Origin: Ptiloglossa arizonensis | Taxonomy: Eukaryota; Arthropoda; Insecta; Hymenoptera; Colletidae | Direction: 5' to 3' | NCBI RefSeq assembly: GCF_051014685.1 | Contig: NW_027478959.1 | Span: 186,001 to 250,000 of the forward strand | DNA length: 64,000 bases | Part shown: positions 11,675-25,400 of the stretch, piece after piece | Numbering within the stretch: the first letter of the stretch is position 1 | How the letters are laid out: each line of letters opens with the position of its first letter | Translations under genes and position numbers: made by a program | Notes under the pieces: generated by a model | What the model saw: the letters and a program-made list of their open reading frames with translations, nothing else | Databases searched by the model: none | What the model was told of the DNA's origin: nothing

Positions 11675-14600
11675 TTGCGGATTGATCAATCCGTTCGCGA
11701 GATATGGCAGTTTGGAGATAAGAAACGCTTGAGAAGCTCAAAATTTTCGTAGTTCTGATGCTCGAAACGAATAACTAGAACGGCCTAGGGGAAAACTACA
11801 ACTACCGTTGTAATCGGGCGAGTTTCCACTTTCAGATGCAACAGAAATTTTGCGGATTGATCAATCCGTTCGCGAGATATGGCAGTTTGGAGATAAGAAA
11901 CGCTTGAGAAACTCAAAATTTACGCAGTTCTGATGCTCGAAACGAATAACTAGAACGGCCTAGGGGAAAAGTGCGCATACCGTTGTCATCGGGCGACTTT
12001 CTACTTTCAGATGCAACAGAAATTTTGCGGATCGGTCAATCCGTTCGCGAGATATGGCAGTTTGGATGTAAGAAACGCTTGAGAAACTCAAAATTTTCGC
12101 AGTTCTGATGCTCGAAACGAATAACTGGAACGGCCTAGTGGAAAACTACACATACCGCTGTAATCGGGCGAGTCTCTACTTTCAGATGCAACAGAAATTT
12201 TGCGGATTGGTCAATCCGTTCGCGAGATATGGCAGTTTGGAGGTAAGAAACGCTTGAGAAACTCAAAATTTTCGCAGTTCTGATGGTCGAAACGAATGAC
12301 TAGAACGGCCTAGGGGAGAAGAACGCATGCCGTTGTAATCGGGCGAGTTTCTGCTTTCAGATGCAACAGAAATTTTGCGGATTGGTCAATCCGTTCGCGA
12401 GATATGGCAGTTTGGAGATAAGAAACGCTTGAGAAACTCAAAATTTTCGCAGTTCTGATGCTCGAAACGAATGACTAGGACGGCCTCGGGGAGAAGTACG
12501 CATACCGTTGTAATCGGGCGAGTTTCTACTTTCAGATGCAACAGAAATTTTGCGGATTGGTCAATCCGTTCGTGAGATATGGCAGTTTGGAGATAAGAAA
12601 CGCTTGAGAAACTCAAAATTTTCGCAGTTCTGATGCTCGAAACGAATGACTAGGACGGCCTCGGGGAGAAGTACGCATACCGTTGTAATCGGGCGAGTTT
12701 CTACTTTCAGATGCAACAGAAATTTTGCGGATTGGTCAATCCGTTCGCGAGATATGGCCGTTTGGATGTGAGACACGCTTGAGAAACTCAAAATTTGCGC
12801 AGTTCTGATGCTCGAAACGAATAACTAGAACGGCCTAGGTGAAAACTACACATACCGCTGTAATCGGGCGAGTCTCTACTTTCAGATGCAACAGAAATTT
12901 TGCGGATTGGTCAATCCGTTCGCGAGATATGGCAGTTAGGAGGTAAGAAACGCTTGAGAAACTCAAAATTTTCGCCGTTCTGATGCTCGAAACGAATAAC
13001 TAGAACGGCCTAGGGGAAAAGTACGCATACCGTTGTAATCAGGTGAGATTCTACTTTCAGACGCAACAGAAATTTTGCGGATTAGTCAATCCGTTCGCGA
13101 GATATGGCAGTTTGGATGTAAGAAACGCTTGAGAAACTCAAAATTTTCGCCGTTCTGATGCTCGAAACGAATAACTAGAACGGCCTAGGGGAAATGTACG
13201 CATACCGTTGTAATCGGGCGAGTTTCTACTTTCAGATGCAACAGAAACTTTGCGGATTGGTCAATCCGTTCGCGAGATATGGCAGTTTGGAGGTAAGAAA
13301 CGCTTGAGAAACACAAAATTTGCGCAGTTCTGATGCTCGAAACGAATAACTAGAACGGCCTAAGGGAAAAGTACGCATTCCGTTGTAATCGGGCGAGCTT
13401 CTACTTTCAGATGCAACAGAAATTTTGCGGATTAGTCAATCCGTTCGCGAGATATGGCAGTTTGGAGGTAAGAAACGCTTGAGAAACTCAAAATTTGCGC
13501 AGTTCTGATGCTCGAAACGAATAACTAGAACGGCCTAGGGGAAAAGTACGCATACCGTTGTAATCGGGCGAGTTTCTACTTTCAGATGCAACAGAAATTT
13601 TGCGGATCGGTCAATCCGTTCGCGAGATATGGCAGTTTGGATGAAAGAAACGCTTGAGAAACTCAAAATTTTCGCAGTTCTGATGCTCGAAACGAATAAC
13701 TAGAACGGCCTAGGGGAAAACTACAACTACCGTTGTAATCGGGCGAGTTTCCACTTTCAGATGCAACAGAAATTTTGCGGATTGATCAATCCGTTCGCGA
13801 GATATGGCAGTTTGGAGATAAGAAACGCTTGAGAAACTCAAAATTTTCGCAGTTCTGATGCTCGAAACGAATAACTAGAACGGCCTAGGGGAAAAGTGCG
13901 CATACCGTTTTCATCGGGCGAGTTTCTACTTTCAGATGCAACAGAGATTTTGCGGATTAGTCAATCCGTTCGCGAGATATAGCAGTTTGGAGGTAAGAAA
14001 CGCTTGAGAAACTCAAAATTTTCGCCCTTCTGATGCTCGAAACGAATAACTAGAACGGCCTAGGGGAAAAGTACGCATACCGTTGTAATCGGGCGAGTTT
14101 CTACTTTCAGATGCAACAGAAATTTTGCGGATTGGTCAATCCGTTCGCGAGATATGGCAGTTTGGAGGTAAGAAACGCTTGAGAAACTCAAAATTTGCGC
14201 AGTTCTGATGGTCGAAACGATTGACTAGAACGGCCTAGGGGAGAAGAACGCATACCGTTGTAATCGGGCGAGTTTCTACTTTCAGATGCAACAGAAATTT
14301 TGCGGATTGGTCAATCCGTTCGCGAGATATGGCAGTTTGGATATAAGAAACGCTTGAGAAACTCAACATTTTCGCAGTTCTGATGCTCGAAACGAATGAC
14401 TAGGACGGCCTCGGGGAGAAGTACGCATACCGTTGTAATCGGGCGAGTTTCTACTTTCAGATGCAACAGAAATTTTGCGGATTGGTCAATCCGTTCGCGA
14501 GATATGGCCGTTTGGATGTAAGACACGCTTGAGAAACTCAAAATTTTCGCAGTTCTGATGCCCGAAACGAATAACTAGAACGGCCTAGGGGAAAAGTACG

Positions 14601-15174
14601 CATACCGTTGTAATCGGGCGAGTTTCTATTTTCAGATGCAACAGAAATTTTGCGGATTGGTCAATCCGTTCGCGAGATATGGCAGTTTGGATGTAAGAAA
14701 CGCTTGAGAAACTCAAAATTTTCGCAGTTCTGATGCTCGAAACGAATAACTAGAACGGCCTACGGGAAAACTACAACTACCGTTGTAATCGGGCGAGTTT
14801 CCACTTTCAGATGCAACAGAAATTTTGCGGATTGATCAATCCGTTCGCGAGATATGGCAGTTTGGAGATAAGAAACGCTTGAGAAACTCAAAATTTTCGC
14901 AGTTCTGATGCTCGAAACGAGTAACTAGAACGGCCTAGGGGAAAAGTACGCATACCGTTGTAATCGGGCGAGTTTCTACTTTCAGATGCAACAGAGATTT
15001 TGCGGATTAGTCAATCCGTTCGCGAGATATACCAGTTTGGAGGTAAGAAACGCTTGAGAAACTCAAAATTTTCGCCGTTCTGATGCTCGAAACGAATAAC
15101 TAGAACGGCCTAGGGGAAAAGTACGCATACCGTTGTAATCGGGCGAGTTTCTACTTTCAGATGCAACAGAAATT
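11675..15174. repeat. 20-mer HOR, copy 2 (3500 bp)
   Basis: Direct tandem copy of the preceding unit. Differences seen in this copy include AGGTGAG near 13041, GAAATGTACG near 13191, ATGAAAGAAA at 13641, ACTCAACATT near 14361, CCCGAAACG at 14561 and ACCAGTTTGG at 15031. Upstream of 11675 and downstream of 15174 the 3500-bp correspondence stops, so this looks like one duplication event and not a long run of 20-mers. Confidence 0.85.
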
Positions 15175-18100
15175 TTGCGGATTGGTCAATCCGTTCGCGA
15201 GATATGGCAGTTTGGAGGTAAGAAACGCTTGAGAAACTCAAAATCTGCGCAGTTCTGATGCTCGAAACGAATAACTAGAACGGCCTAGGGGAAAACTACA
15301 CATACCGCTGTAATCGGGCGAGTCTCTACTTTCAGATGCAACAGAAATTTTGCGGATTGGTCAATCCGTTCGCGAGATATGGCAGTTAGGGGGTAAGAAA
15401 CGCTTGAGAAACTCAAAATTTTCGCAGTTCTGATGCTCGAAACGAGTAACTAGAACGGCCTACGGGAAAAGTACGCATTCCGTTGTAATCGGGCGAGTTT
15501 CTACTTTCAGATGCAACAGAAATTTTGCGGATTAGTCAATCCGTTCGCGAGATATGGCAGTTTGGATGTAAGAAACGCTTGAGAAACTCAAAATTTTCGC
15601 CGTTCTGATGCTCGAAACGAATAACTAGAACGGCCTAGGGGAAAAGTACGCATACCGTTGTAATCGGGCGAGTTTCTACTTTCAGATGCAACAGAAATTT
15701 TGCGGATTGGCCAATCCGTTCGCGAGATATGGCAGTTTGGAGATAAGAAACGCTTGAGAAACACAAAATTTGCGCAGTTCTGATGCTCGAAACGAATAAC
15801 TAGAACGGCCTAGGGGAAAAGTACGCATTCCGTTGTAATCGGGCGAGCTTCTACTTTTAGATGCAACAGAAATTTTGCGGATTAGTCAATCCGTTCGCGA
15901 GATATGGCAGTTTGGATGTAAGAAACGCTTGAGAAACTCAAAATTTGCGCAGTTCTGATGCTCGAAACGAATAACTAGAACGGCCTAGGGGAAAACTACA
16001 ACTACCGTTGTAATCGGGCGAGTTTCTACTTTCAGATGCAACAGAAATTTTGCGGATCGGTCAATCCGTTCGCGAGATATGGCAGTTTGGATGTAAGAAA
16101 CGCTTGAGAAACTCAAAATTTTCGCAGTTCTGATGCTCGAAACGAATAACTAGAACGGCCTAGGGGAAAACTACAACTACCGTTGTAATCGGGCGAGTTT
16201 CCACTTTCAGATGCAACAGAAATTTTGCGGATTGATCAAACCGTTCGCGAGATATGGCAGTTTGGAGATAAGAAACGCTTGAGAAACTCAAAATTTTCGC
16301 AGTTCTGATGCTCGAAACGAATAACTAGAACGGCCTAGGGGAAAAGTGCGCATACCGTTTTCATCGGGCGAGTTTCTACTTTCAGATGCAACAGAAATTT
16401 TGCGGATCGGTCAATCCGTTCGCGAGATATGGCAGTTTGGATGTAAGAAACGCTTGAGAAACTCAAAATTTTCGCAGTTCTGATGCTCGAAACGAATAAC
16501 TGGAACGGCCTAGTGGAAAACTACACATACCGCTGTAATCGGGCGAGTCTCTACTTTCAGATGCAACAGAAATTTTGCGGATTGGTCAATCCGTTCGCGA
16601 GATATGGCAGTTTGGAGATAAGAAACGCTTGAGAAACTCAAAATTTTCGCCGTTCTGATGGTCGAAACGAATGACTAGAACGGCCTAGGGGAGAAGAACG
16701 CATACCGTTGTAATCGGGCGAGTTTCTACTTTCAGATGCAACAGAAATTTTGCGGATTGGTCAATCCGTTCGCGAGATATGGCAGTTTGGAGATAAGAAA
16801 CGCTTGTGAAACTCAAAATTTTCGCAGTTCTGATGCTCGAAACGAATGACTAGGACGGCCTCGGGGAGAAGTACGCATACCGTTGTAATCGGGCGAGTTT
16901 CTACTTTCAGATGCAACAGAAATTTTGCGGATTGGTCAATCCGTTCGCGAGATATGGCCGTTTGGATGTAAGACACGCTTGAGAAACTCAAAATTTTCGC
17001 AGTTCTGATGCTCGAAACGAATAACTAGAACGGCCTAGGGGAAAAGTACGCATACCGTTGTAATCGGGCGAGTTTCTATTTTCAGATGCAACAGAAATTT
17101 TTGCGGATTGGTCAATCCGTTCGCGAGATATGGCAGTTTGGATGTAAGAAACGCTTGAGAAACTCAAAATTTTCGCAGTTCTGATGCTCGAAACGAATAA
17201 CTAGAACGGCCTACGGGAAAACTACAACTACCGTTGTAATCGGGCGAGTTTCCACTTTCAGATGCAACAGAAATTTTGCGGATTGGTCAATCCGTTCGCG
17301 AGATATGGCAGTTAGGAGGTAAGAAACGCTTGAGAAACTCAAAATTTTCGCAGTTCTGATGCTCGAAACGAGTAACTAGAACGGCCTACGGGAAAAGTAC
17401 GCATTCCGTTGTAATCGGGCGAGTTTCTACTTTCAGATGCTACAGAAATTTTGCGGATTAGTCAATCCGTTCGCGAGATATGGCAGTTTGGATGTAAGAA
17501 ACGCTTGAGAAACTCAAAATTTTCGCCGTTCTGATGCTCGAAACGAATAACTAGAACGGCCTAGGGGAAAAGTACGCATACCGTTGTAATCGGGCGAGTT
17601 TCTACTTTCAGATGCAACAGAAATTTTGCGGATTGGTCAATCCGTTCGCGAGATATGGCAGTTTGGAGGTAAGAAACGCTTGAGAAACTCAAAATTTGCG
17701 CAGTTCTGATGCTCGAAACGAATAACTAGAACGGCCTACGGGAAAACTACAACTACCGTTGTAATCGGGCGAGTTTCCACTTTCAGATGCAACAGAAATT
17801 TTGCGGATTGATCAATCCGTTCGCGAGAAATGGCAGTTTGGAGATAAGAAACGCTTGAGAAACTCAAAATTTTCGCAGTTCTGATGCTCGAAACGAGTAA
17901 CTAGAACGGCCTACGGGAAAAGTACGCATTCCGTTGTAATCGGGCGAGTTTCTACTTTCAGATGCAACAGAAATTTTGCGGATTAGTCAATCCGTTCGCG
18001 AGATATGGCAGTTTGGATGTAAGAAACGCTTGAGAAACTCAAAATTTTCGCAGTTCTGATGCTCGAAACGAATAACTGGAACGGCCTAGTGGAAAACTAC

Positions 18101-19450
18101 ACATACCGCTGTAATCGGGCGAGTCTCTACTTTCAGATGCAACAGAAATTTTGCGGATTGGTCAATCCGTTCGCGAGATATGGCAGTTAGGAGGTAAGAA
18201 ACGCTTGAGAAACTCAAAATTTTCGCAGTTCTGATGCTCGAAACGAGTAACTAGAACGGCCTAGGGGAAAAGTACGCATTCCGTTGTAATCGGGCGAGTT
18301 TCTACTTTCAGATGCAACAGAAATTTTGCGGATTAGTCAATCCGTTCGCGAGATATGGCAGTTTGGAGGTAAGAAACGCTTGAGAAACACAAAATTTGCG
18401 CAGTTCTGATGCTCGAAACGAATAACTAGAACGGCCTAGGGGAAAAGTACGCATTCCGTTGTAATCGGGCGAGCTTCTACTTTCAGATGCAACAGAAATT
18501 TTGCGGATTAGTCAATCCGTTCGCGAGATATGGCCGTTTGGAGGTAAGAAACGCTTGAGAAACTCAAAATTTGCGCAGTTCTGATGCTCGAAACGAGTAA
18601 CTAGAACGGCCTAGGGGAAAAGTACGCATTCCGTTGTAATCGGGCGAGTTTCTACTTTCAGATGCAACAGAAATTTTGCGGATTAGTCAATCCGTTCGCG
18701 AGATATGGCAGTTTGGATGTAAGAAACGCTTGAGAAACTCAAAATTTTCGCAGTTCTGATGCTCGAAACGAGTAACTAGAACGGCCTAGGGGAAAAGTAC
18801 GCATACCGTTGTAATCGGGCGAGTTTCTACTTTCAGATGCAACAGAGATTTTGCGGATTAGTCAATCCGTTCGCGAGATATAGCAGTTTGGAGGTAAGAA
18901 ACGCTTGAGAAACTCAAAATTTTCGCCGTTCTGATGCTCGAAACGAATAACTAGAACGGCCTAGGGGAAAAGTACGCATACCGTTGTAATGGGGCGAGTT
19001 TCTACTTTCAGATGCAACAGAAATTTTGCGGATTGGTCAATCCGTTCGCGAGATATGGCAGTTTGGACGTGAGAAACGCTTGAGAAACTCAAAATTTTCG
19101 CAGTTCTGATGCTCGAAACGAATAACTAGAACGGCCTAGGGGAAAACTACAACTACCGTTGTAATCGGGCGAGTTTCCACTTTCAGATGCAACAGAAATT
19201 TTGCGGATTGATCAATCCGTTCGCGAGATATGGCAGTTTGGAGATAAGAAACGCTTGAGAAACTCAAAATTTTCGCAGTTCTGATGCTCGAAACGAATAA
19301 CTAGAACGGCCTAGGGGAAAAGTGCGCATACCGTTTTCATCGGGCGAGTTTCTACTTTCAGATGCAACAGAAATTTTGCGGATCGGTCAATCCGTTCGCG
19401 AGATATGGCAGTTTGGATGTAAGAAACGCTTGAGAAACTCAAAATTTTCG
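15175..19450. repeat. Mosaic stretch, including two short related blocks
   Basis: Monomer types are the same as in flanking HORs but the order is mixed. The GTGCGCATACCGTTTTCATC monomer at 16346 recurs at 19322, 17 monomers later plus the one-base insertion. The TTAGG-ended monomers at 17311 and 18186 are five monomers apart. The block from 17311, with its rare GATGCTACAG (17437), matches 20111 onward at 2800 bp (16 monomers). Private changes include GCGAGAAATGG at 17824. No gene is seen. Confidence 0.72.
16976..17151. repeat. The only length-variant monomer found (176 bp)
   Basis: The T-tract at monomer positions 123-126 reads TTTTT instead of TTTT (the extra T falls at about 17097-17101). 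All later monomer starts shift by one base, and this persists to the right edge. Every other phase point I checked is compatible with exactly 175 bp. A homopolymer extension can be a real slippage event or a base-calling error. Confidence 0.9.
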
Positions 19451-20110
19451 CAGTTCTGATGCTCGAAACGAATAACTGGAACGGCCTAGTGGAAAACTAC
19501 ACATACCGCTGTAATCGGGCGAGTCTCTACTTTCAGATGCAACAGAAATTTTGCGGATTGGTCAATCCGTTCGCGAGATATGGCAGTTTGGAGATAAGAA
19601 ACGCTTGAGAAACTCAAAATTTTCGCAGTTCTGATGGTCGAAACGAATGACTAGAACGGCCTAGGGGAGAAGAACGCATACCGTTGTAATCGGGCGAGTT
19701 TCTACTTTCAGATGCAACAGAAATTTTGCGGATTGGTCTATCCGTTCGCGAGATATGGCAGTTTGGAGATAAGAAACGCTTGAGAAACTCAAAATTTTCG
19801 CAGTTCTGATGCTCGAAACGAATGACTAGGACGGCCTCGGGGAGAAGTACGCATACCGTTGTAATCGGGCGAGTTTCTACTTTCAAATGCAACAGAAATT
19901 TTGCGGATTGGTCAATCCGTTCGCGAGATATGGCCGTCTGGATGTAAGACACGCTTGAGAAACTCAAAATTTTCGCAGTTCTGATGCTCGAAACGAATAA
20001 CTAGAACGGCCTAGGGGAAAAGTACGCATTCCGTTGTAATCGGGCGAGTTTCCACTTTCAGATGCAATAGAAATTTTGCGGATTGGTCAATCCGTTCGCG
20101 AGATATGGCA

Positions 20111-22385
20111 GTTAGGAGGTAAGAAACGCTTGAGAAACTCAAAATTTTCGCAGTTCTGATGCTCGAAACGAGTAACTAGAACGGCCTACGGGAAAAGTAC
20201 GCATTCCGTTGTAATCGGGCGAGTTTCTACTTTCAGATGCTACAGAAATTTTGCGGATTAGTCAATCCGTTCGCGAGATATGGCAGTTTGGATGTAAGAA
20301 ACGCTTGAGAAACTCAAAATTTTCGCCGTTCTGATGCTCGAAACGAATAACTAGAACGGCCTAGGGGAAAAGTACGCATACCGTTGTAATCGGGCGAGTT
20401 TCTACTTTCAGATGCAACAGAAATTTTGCGGATTGGTCAATCCGTTCGCGAGATATGGCAGTTTGGAGGTAAGAAACGCTTGAGAAACTCAAAATTTGCG
20501 CAGTTCTGATGCTCGAAACGAATAACTAGAACGGCCTACGGGAAAACTACAACTACCGTTGTAATCGGGCGAGTTTCCACTTTCAGATGCAACAGAAATT
20601 TTGCGGATTGATCAATCCGTTCGCGAGATATGGCAGTTTGGAGATAAGAAACGCTTGAGAAACTCAAAATTTTCGCAGTTCTGATGCTCGAAACGAGTAA
20701 CTAGAACGGCCTACGGGAAAAGTACGCATTCCGTTGTAATCGGGCGAGTTTCTACTTTCAGATGCAACAGAAATTTTGCGGATTAGTCAATCCGTTCGCG
20801 AGATATGGCAGTTAGGAGGTAAGAAACGCTTGAGAAACTCAAAATTTTCGCAGTTCTGATGCTCGAAACGAGTAACTAGAACGGCCTACGGGAAAAGTAC
20901 GCATTCCGTTGTAATCGGGCGAGTTTCTACTTTCAGATGCTACAGAAATTTTGCGGATTAGTCAATCCGTTCGCGAGATATGGCAGTTTGGATGTAAGAA
21001 ACGCTTGAGAAACTCAAAATTTTCGCCGTTCTGATGCTCGAAACGAATAACTAGAACGGCCTAGGGGAAAAGTACGCATACCGTTGTAATCGGGCGAGTT
21101 TCTACTTTCAGATGCAACAGAAATTTTGCGGATTGGTCAATCCGTTCGCGAGATATGGCAGTTTGGAGGTAAGAAACGCTTGAGAAACTCAAAATTTGCG
21201 CAGTTCTGATGCTCGAAACGAATAACTAGAACGGCCTACGGGAAAACTACAACTACCGTTGTAATCGGGCGAGTTTCCACTTTCAGATGCAACAGAAATT
21301 TTGCGGATTGATCAATCCGTTCGCGAGATATGGCAGTTTGGAGATAAGAAACGCTTGAGAAACTCAAAATTTTCGCAGTTCTGATGCTCGAAACGAGTAA
21401 CTAGAACGGCCTACGGGAAAAGTACGCATTCCGTTGTAATCGGGCGAGTTTCTACTTTCAGATGCAACAGAAATTTTGCGGATTAGTCAATCCGTTCGCG
21501 AGATATGGCAGTTTGGATGTAAGAAACGCTTGAGAAACTCAAAATTTTCGCAGTTCTGATGCTCGAAACGAGTAACTAGAACGGCCTAGGGGAAAAGTAC
21601 GCATACCGTTGTAATCGGGCGAGTTTCTACTTTCAGATGCAACAGAGATTTTGCGGATTAGTCAATCCGTTCGCGAGATATAGCAGTTTGGAGGTAAGAA
21701 ACGCTTGAGAAACTCAAAATTTTCGCCGTTCTGATGCTCGAAACGAATAACTAGAACGGCCTAGGGGAAAAGTACGCATACCGTTGTAATCGGGCGAGTT
21801 TCTACTTTCAGATGCAACAGAAATTTTGCGGATTGGTCAATCCGTTCGCGAGATATGGCAGTTTGGAGGTAAGAAACGCTTGAGAAACTCAAAATTTGCG
21901 CAGTTCTGATGCTCGAAACGAATAACTAGAACGGCCTAGGGGAAAACTACACATACCGCTGTAATCGGGCGAGTCTCTACTTTCAGATGCAACAGAAATT
22001 TTGCGGATAGGTCAATCCGTTCGCGAGATATGGCAGTTAGGAGGTAAGAAACGCTTGAGAAACTCAAAATTTTCGCAGTTCTGATGCTCGAAACGAGTAA
22101 CTAGAACGGCCTACGGGAAAAGTACGCATTCCGTTGTAATCGGGCGAGTTTCTACTTTCAGATGCAACAGAAATTTTGCGGATTAGTCAATCCGTTCGCG
22201 AGATATGGCAGTTTGGATGTAAGAAACGCTTGAGAAACTCAAAATTTTCGCCGTTCTGATGCTCGAAACGAATAACTAGAACGGCCTAGGGGAAAAGTAC
22301 GCATACCGTTGTAATCGGGCGAGTTTCTACTTTCAGATGCAACAGAAATTTTGCGGATTGGTCAATCCGTTCGCGAGATATGGCA
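20111..22385. repeat. 13-mer subunit, copy 1 (2275 bp)
   Basis: Begins at a TTAGGAGG monomer end. It recurs at 22386 with the rare GATGCTACAG (20237 and 22512) and GATAGGTC (about 22006 and 24281) kept at 2275-bp spacing. I noticed no base difference between the copies in the segments compared. It contains a tandem 4-mer: 20111-20810 is repeated at 20811-21510 at least in its first two to three monomers, both opening with TTAGGAGG. Confidence 0.82.
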
Positions 22386-24660
22386 GTTAGGAGGTAAGAA
22401 ACGCTTGAGAAACTCAAAATTTTCGCAGTTCTGATGCTCGAAACGAGTAACTAGAACGGCCTACGGGAAAAGTACGCATTCCGTTGTAATCGGGCGAGTT
22501 TCTACTTTCAGATGCTACAGAAATTTTGCGGATTAGTCAATCCGTTCGCGAGATATGGCAGTTTGGATGTAAGAAACGCTTGAGAAACTCAAAATTTTCG
22601 CCGTTCTGATGCTCGAAACGAATAACTAGAACGGCCTAGGGGAAAAGTACGCATACCGTTGTAATCGGGCGAGTTTCTACTTTCAGATGCAACAGAAATT
22701 TTGCGGATTGGTCAATCCGTTCGCGAGATATGGCAGTTTGGAGGTAAGAAACGCTTGAGAAACTCAAAATTTGCGCAGTTCTGATGCTCGAAACGAATAA
22801 CTAGAACGGCCTACGGGAAAACTACAACTACCGTTGTAATCGGGCGAGTTTCCACTTTCAGATGCAACAGAAATTTTGCGGATTGATCAATCCGTTCGCG
22901 AGATATGGCAGTTTGGAGATAAGAAACGCTTGAGAAACTCAAAATTTTCGCAGTTCTGATGCTCGAAACGAGTAACTAGAACGGCCTACGGGAAAAGTAC
23001 GCATTCCGTTGTAATCGGGCGAGTTTCTACTTTCAGATGCAACAGAAATTTTGCGGATTAGTCAATCCGTTCGCGAGATATGGCAGTTAGGAGGTAAGAA
23101 ACGCTTGAGAAACTCAAAATTTTCGCAGTTCTGATGCTCGAAACGAGTAACTAGAACGGCCTACGGGAAAAGTACGCATTCCGTTGTAATCGGGCGAGTT
23201 TCTACTTTCAGATGCTACAGAAATTTTGCGGATTAGTCAATCCGTTCGCGAGATATGGCAGTTTGGATGTAAGAAACGCTTGAGAAACTCAAAATTTTCG
23301 CCGTTCTGATGCTCGAAACGAATAACTAGAACGGCCTAGGGGAAAAGTACGCATACCGTTGTAATCGGGCGAGTTTCTACTTTCAGATGCAACAGAAATT
23401 TTGCGGATTGGTCAATCCGTTCGCGAGATATGGCAGTTTGGAGGTAAGAAACGCTTGAGAAACTCAAAATTTGCGCAGTTCTGATGCTCGAAACGAATAA
23501 CTAGAACGGCCTACGGGAAAACTACAACTACCGTTGTAATCGGGCGAGTTTCCACTTTCAGATGCAACAGAAATTTTGCGGATTGATCAATCCGTTCGCG
23601 AGATATGGCAGTTTGGAGATAAGAAACGCTTGAGAAACTCAAAATTTTCGCAGTTCTGATGCTCGAAACGAGTAACTAGAACGGCCTACGGGAAAAGTAC
23701 GCATTCCGTTGTAATCGGGCGAGTTTCTACTTTCAGATGCAACAGAAATTTTGCGGATTAGTCAATCCGTTCGCGAGATATGGCAGTTTGGATGTAAGAA
23801 ACGCTTGAGAAACTCAAAATTTTCGCAGTTCTGATGCTCGAAACGAGTAACTAGAACGGCCTAGGGGAAAAGTACGCATACCGTTGTAATCGGGCGAGTT
23901 TCTACTTTCAGATGCAACAGAGATTTTGCGGATTAGTCAATCCGTTCGCGAGATATAGCAGTTTGGAGGTAAGAAACGCTTGAGAAACTCAAAATTTTCG
24001 CCGTTCTGATGCTCGAAACGAATAACTAGAACGGCCTAGGGGAAAAGTACGCATACCGTTGTAATCGGGCGAGTTTCTACTTTCAGATGCAACAGAAATT
24101 TTGCGGATTGGTCAATCCGTTCGCGAGATATGGCAGTTTGGAGGTAAGAAACGCTTGAGAAACTCAAAATTTGCGCAGTTCTGATGCTCGAAACGAATAA
24201 CTAGAACGGCCTAGGGGAAAACTACACATACCGCTGTAATCGGGCGAGTCTCTACTTTCAGATGCAACAGAAATTTTGCGGATAGGTCAATCCGTTCGCG
24301 AGATATGGCAGTTAGGAGGTAAGAAACGCTTGAGAAACTCAAAATTTTCGCAGTTCTGATGCTCGAAACGAGTAACTAGAACGGCCTACGGGAAAAGTAC
24401 GCATTCCGTTGTAATCGGGCGAGTTTCTACTTTCAGATGCAACAGAAATTTTGCGGATTAGTCAATCCGTTCGCGAGATATGGCAGTTTGGATGTAAGAA
24501 ACGCTTGAGAAACTCAAAATTTTCGCCGTTCTGATGCTCGAAACGAATAACTAGAACGGCCTAGGGGAAAAGTACGCATACCGTTGTAATCGGGCGAGTT
24601 TCTACTTTCAGATGCAACAGAAATTTTGCGGATTAGTCAATCCGTTCGCGAGATATAGCA
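22386..24660. repeat. 13-mer subunit, copy 2 (2275 bp)
   Basis: Tandem copy of 20111-22385. The corresponding position in the following 21-mer unit (about 28300) goes straight on to the sequence found after 24600 here. The single-copy state is thus preserved there, and this duplication accounts for the 34 versus 21 monomer difference. The near-absence of differences suggests it is among the younger events. Confidence 0.8.
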
Positions 24661-25350
24661 GTTTGGAGGTAAGAAACGCTTGAGAAACTCAAAATTTTCG
24701 CCGTTCTGATGCTCGAAACGAATAACTAGAACGGCCTAGGGGAAAAGTACGCATACCGTTGTAATCGGGCGAGTTTCTACTTTCAGATGCAACAGAAATT
24801 TTGCGGATTGGTCAATCCGTTCGCGAGATATGGCAGTTTGGAGGTAAGAAACGCTTGAGAAACTCAAAATTTGCGCAGTTCTGATGCTCGAAACGAATAA
24901 CTAGAACGGCCTAGGGGAAAACTACACATACCGCTGTAATCGGGCGAGTCTCTACTTTCAGATGCAACAGAAATTTTGCGGATAGGTCAATCCGTTCGCG
25001 AGATATGGCAGTTAGGAGGTAAGAAACGCTTGAGAAACTCAAAATTTTCGCAGTTCTGATGCTCGAAACGAGTAACTAGAACGGCCTACGGGAAAAGTAC
25101 GCATTCCGTTGTAATCGGGCGAGTTTCTACTTTCAGATGCAACAGAAATTTTGCGGATTAGTCAATCCGTTCGCGAGATATGGCAGTTTGGATGTAAGAA
25201 ACGCTTGAGAAACTCAAAATTTTCGCCGTTCTGATGCTCGAAACGAATAACTAGAACGGCCTAGGGGAAAAGTACGCATACCGTTGTAATCGGGCGAGTT
25301 TCTACTTTCAGATGCAACAGAAATTTTGCGGATTGGTCAATCCGTTCGCG
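23951..25350. repeat. 4-mer tandem duplication (2 x 700 bp)
   Basis: The AGATATAGCA monomer end at 23951 recurs at 24651, and the four monomers that follow match, including GATAGGTC. The same 4-mer pair is present in the next unit, with TAGCAG at 27631 and 28331. The 4-mer duplication is therefore older than the duplication of the large unit. Confidence 0.78.
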
Positions 25351-25400
25351 AGATATGGCAGTTTGGAGGTAAGAAACGTTTGAGAAACACAAAATTTGCG

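Larger units (their letters stand above)
19451..25400. repeat. 34-mer HOR unit (5950 bp), long version
   Basis: Matches the next unit, starting at 25401, through a set of rare shared variants at a shift of 5950 bp: GGTCTATCC (19737 and 25687), TTTCAAATGC (19881 and 25831), GGCCGTCTGG (19932 and 25882) and GATGCAATAG (20061 and 26011). The next unit is only 21 monomers long because this one holds an extra internal 13-mer. The left junction lies in the interval 19451-19488, where both sequences are the same. Confidence 0.85.
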
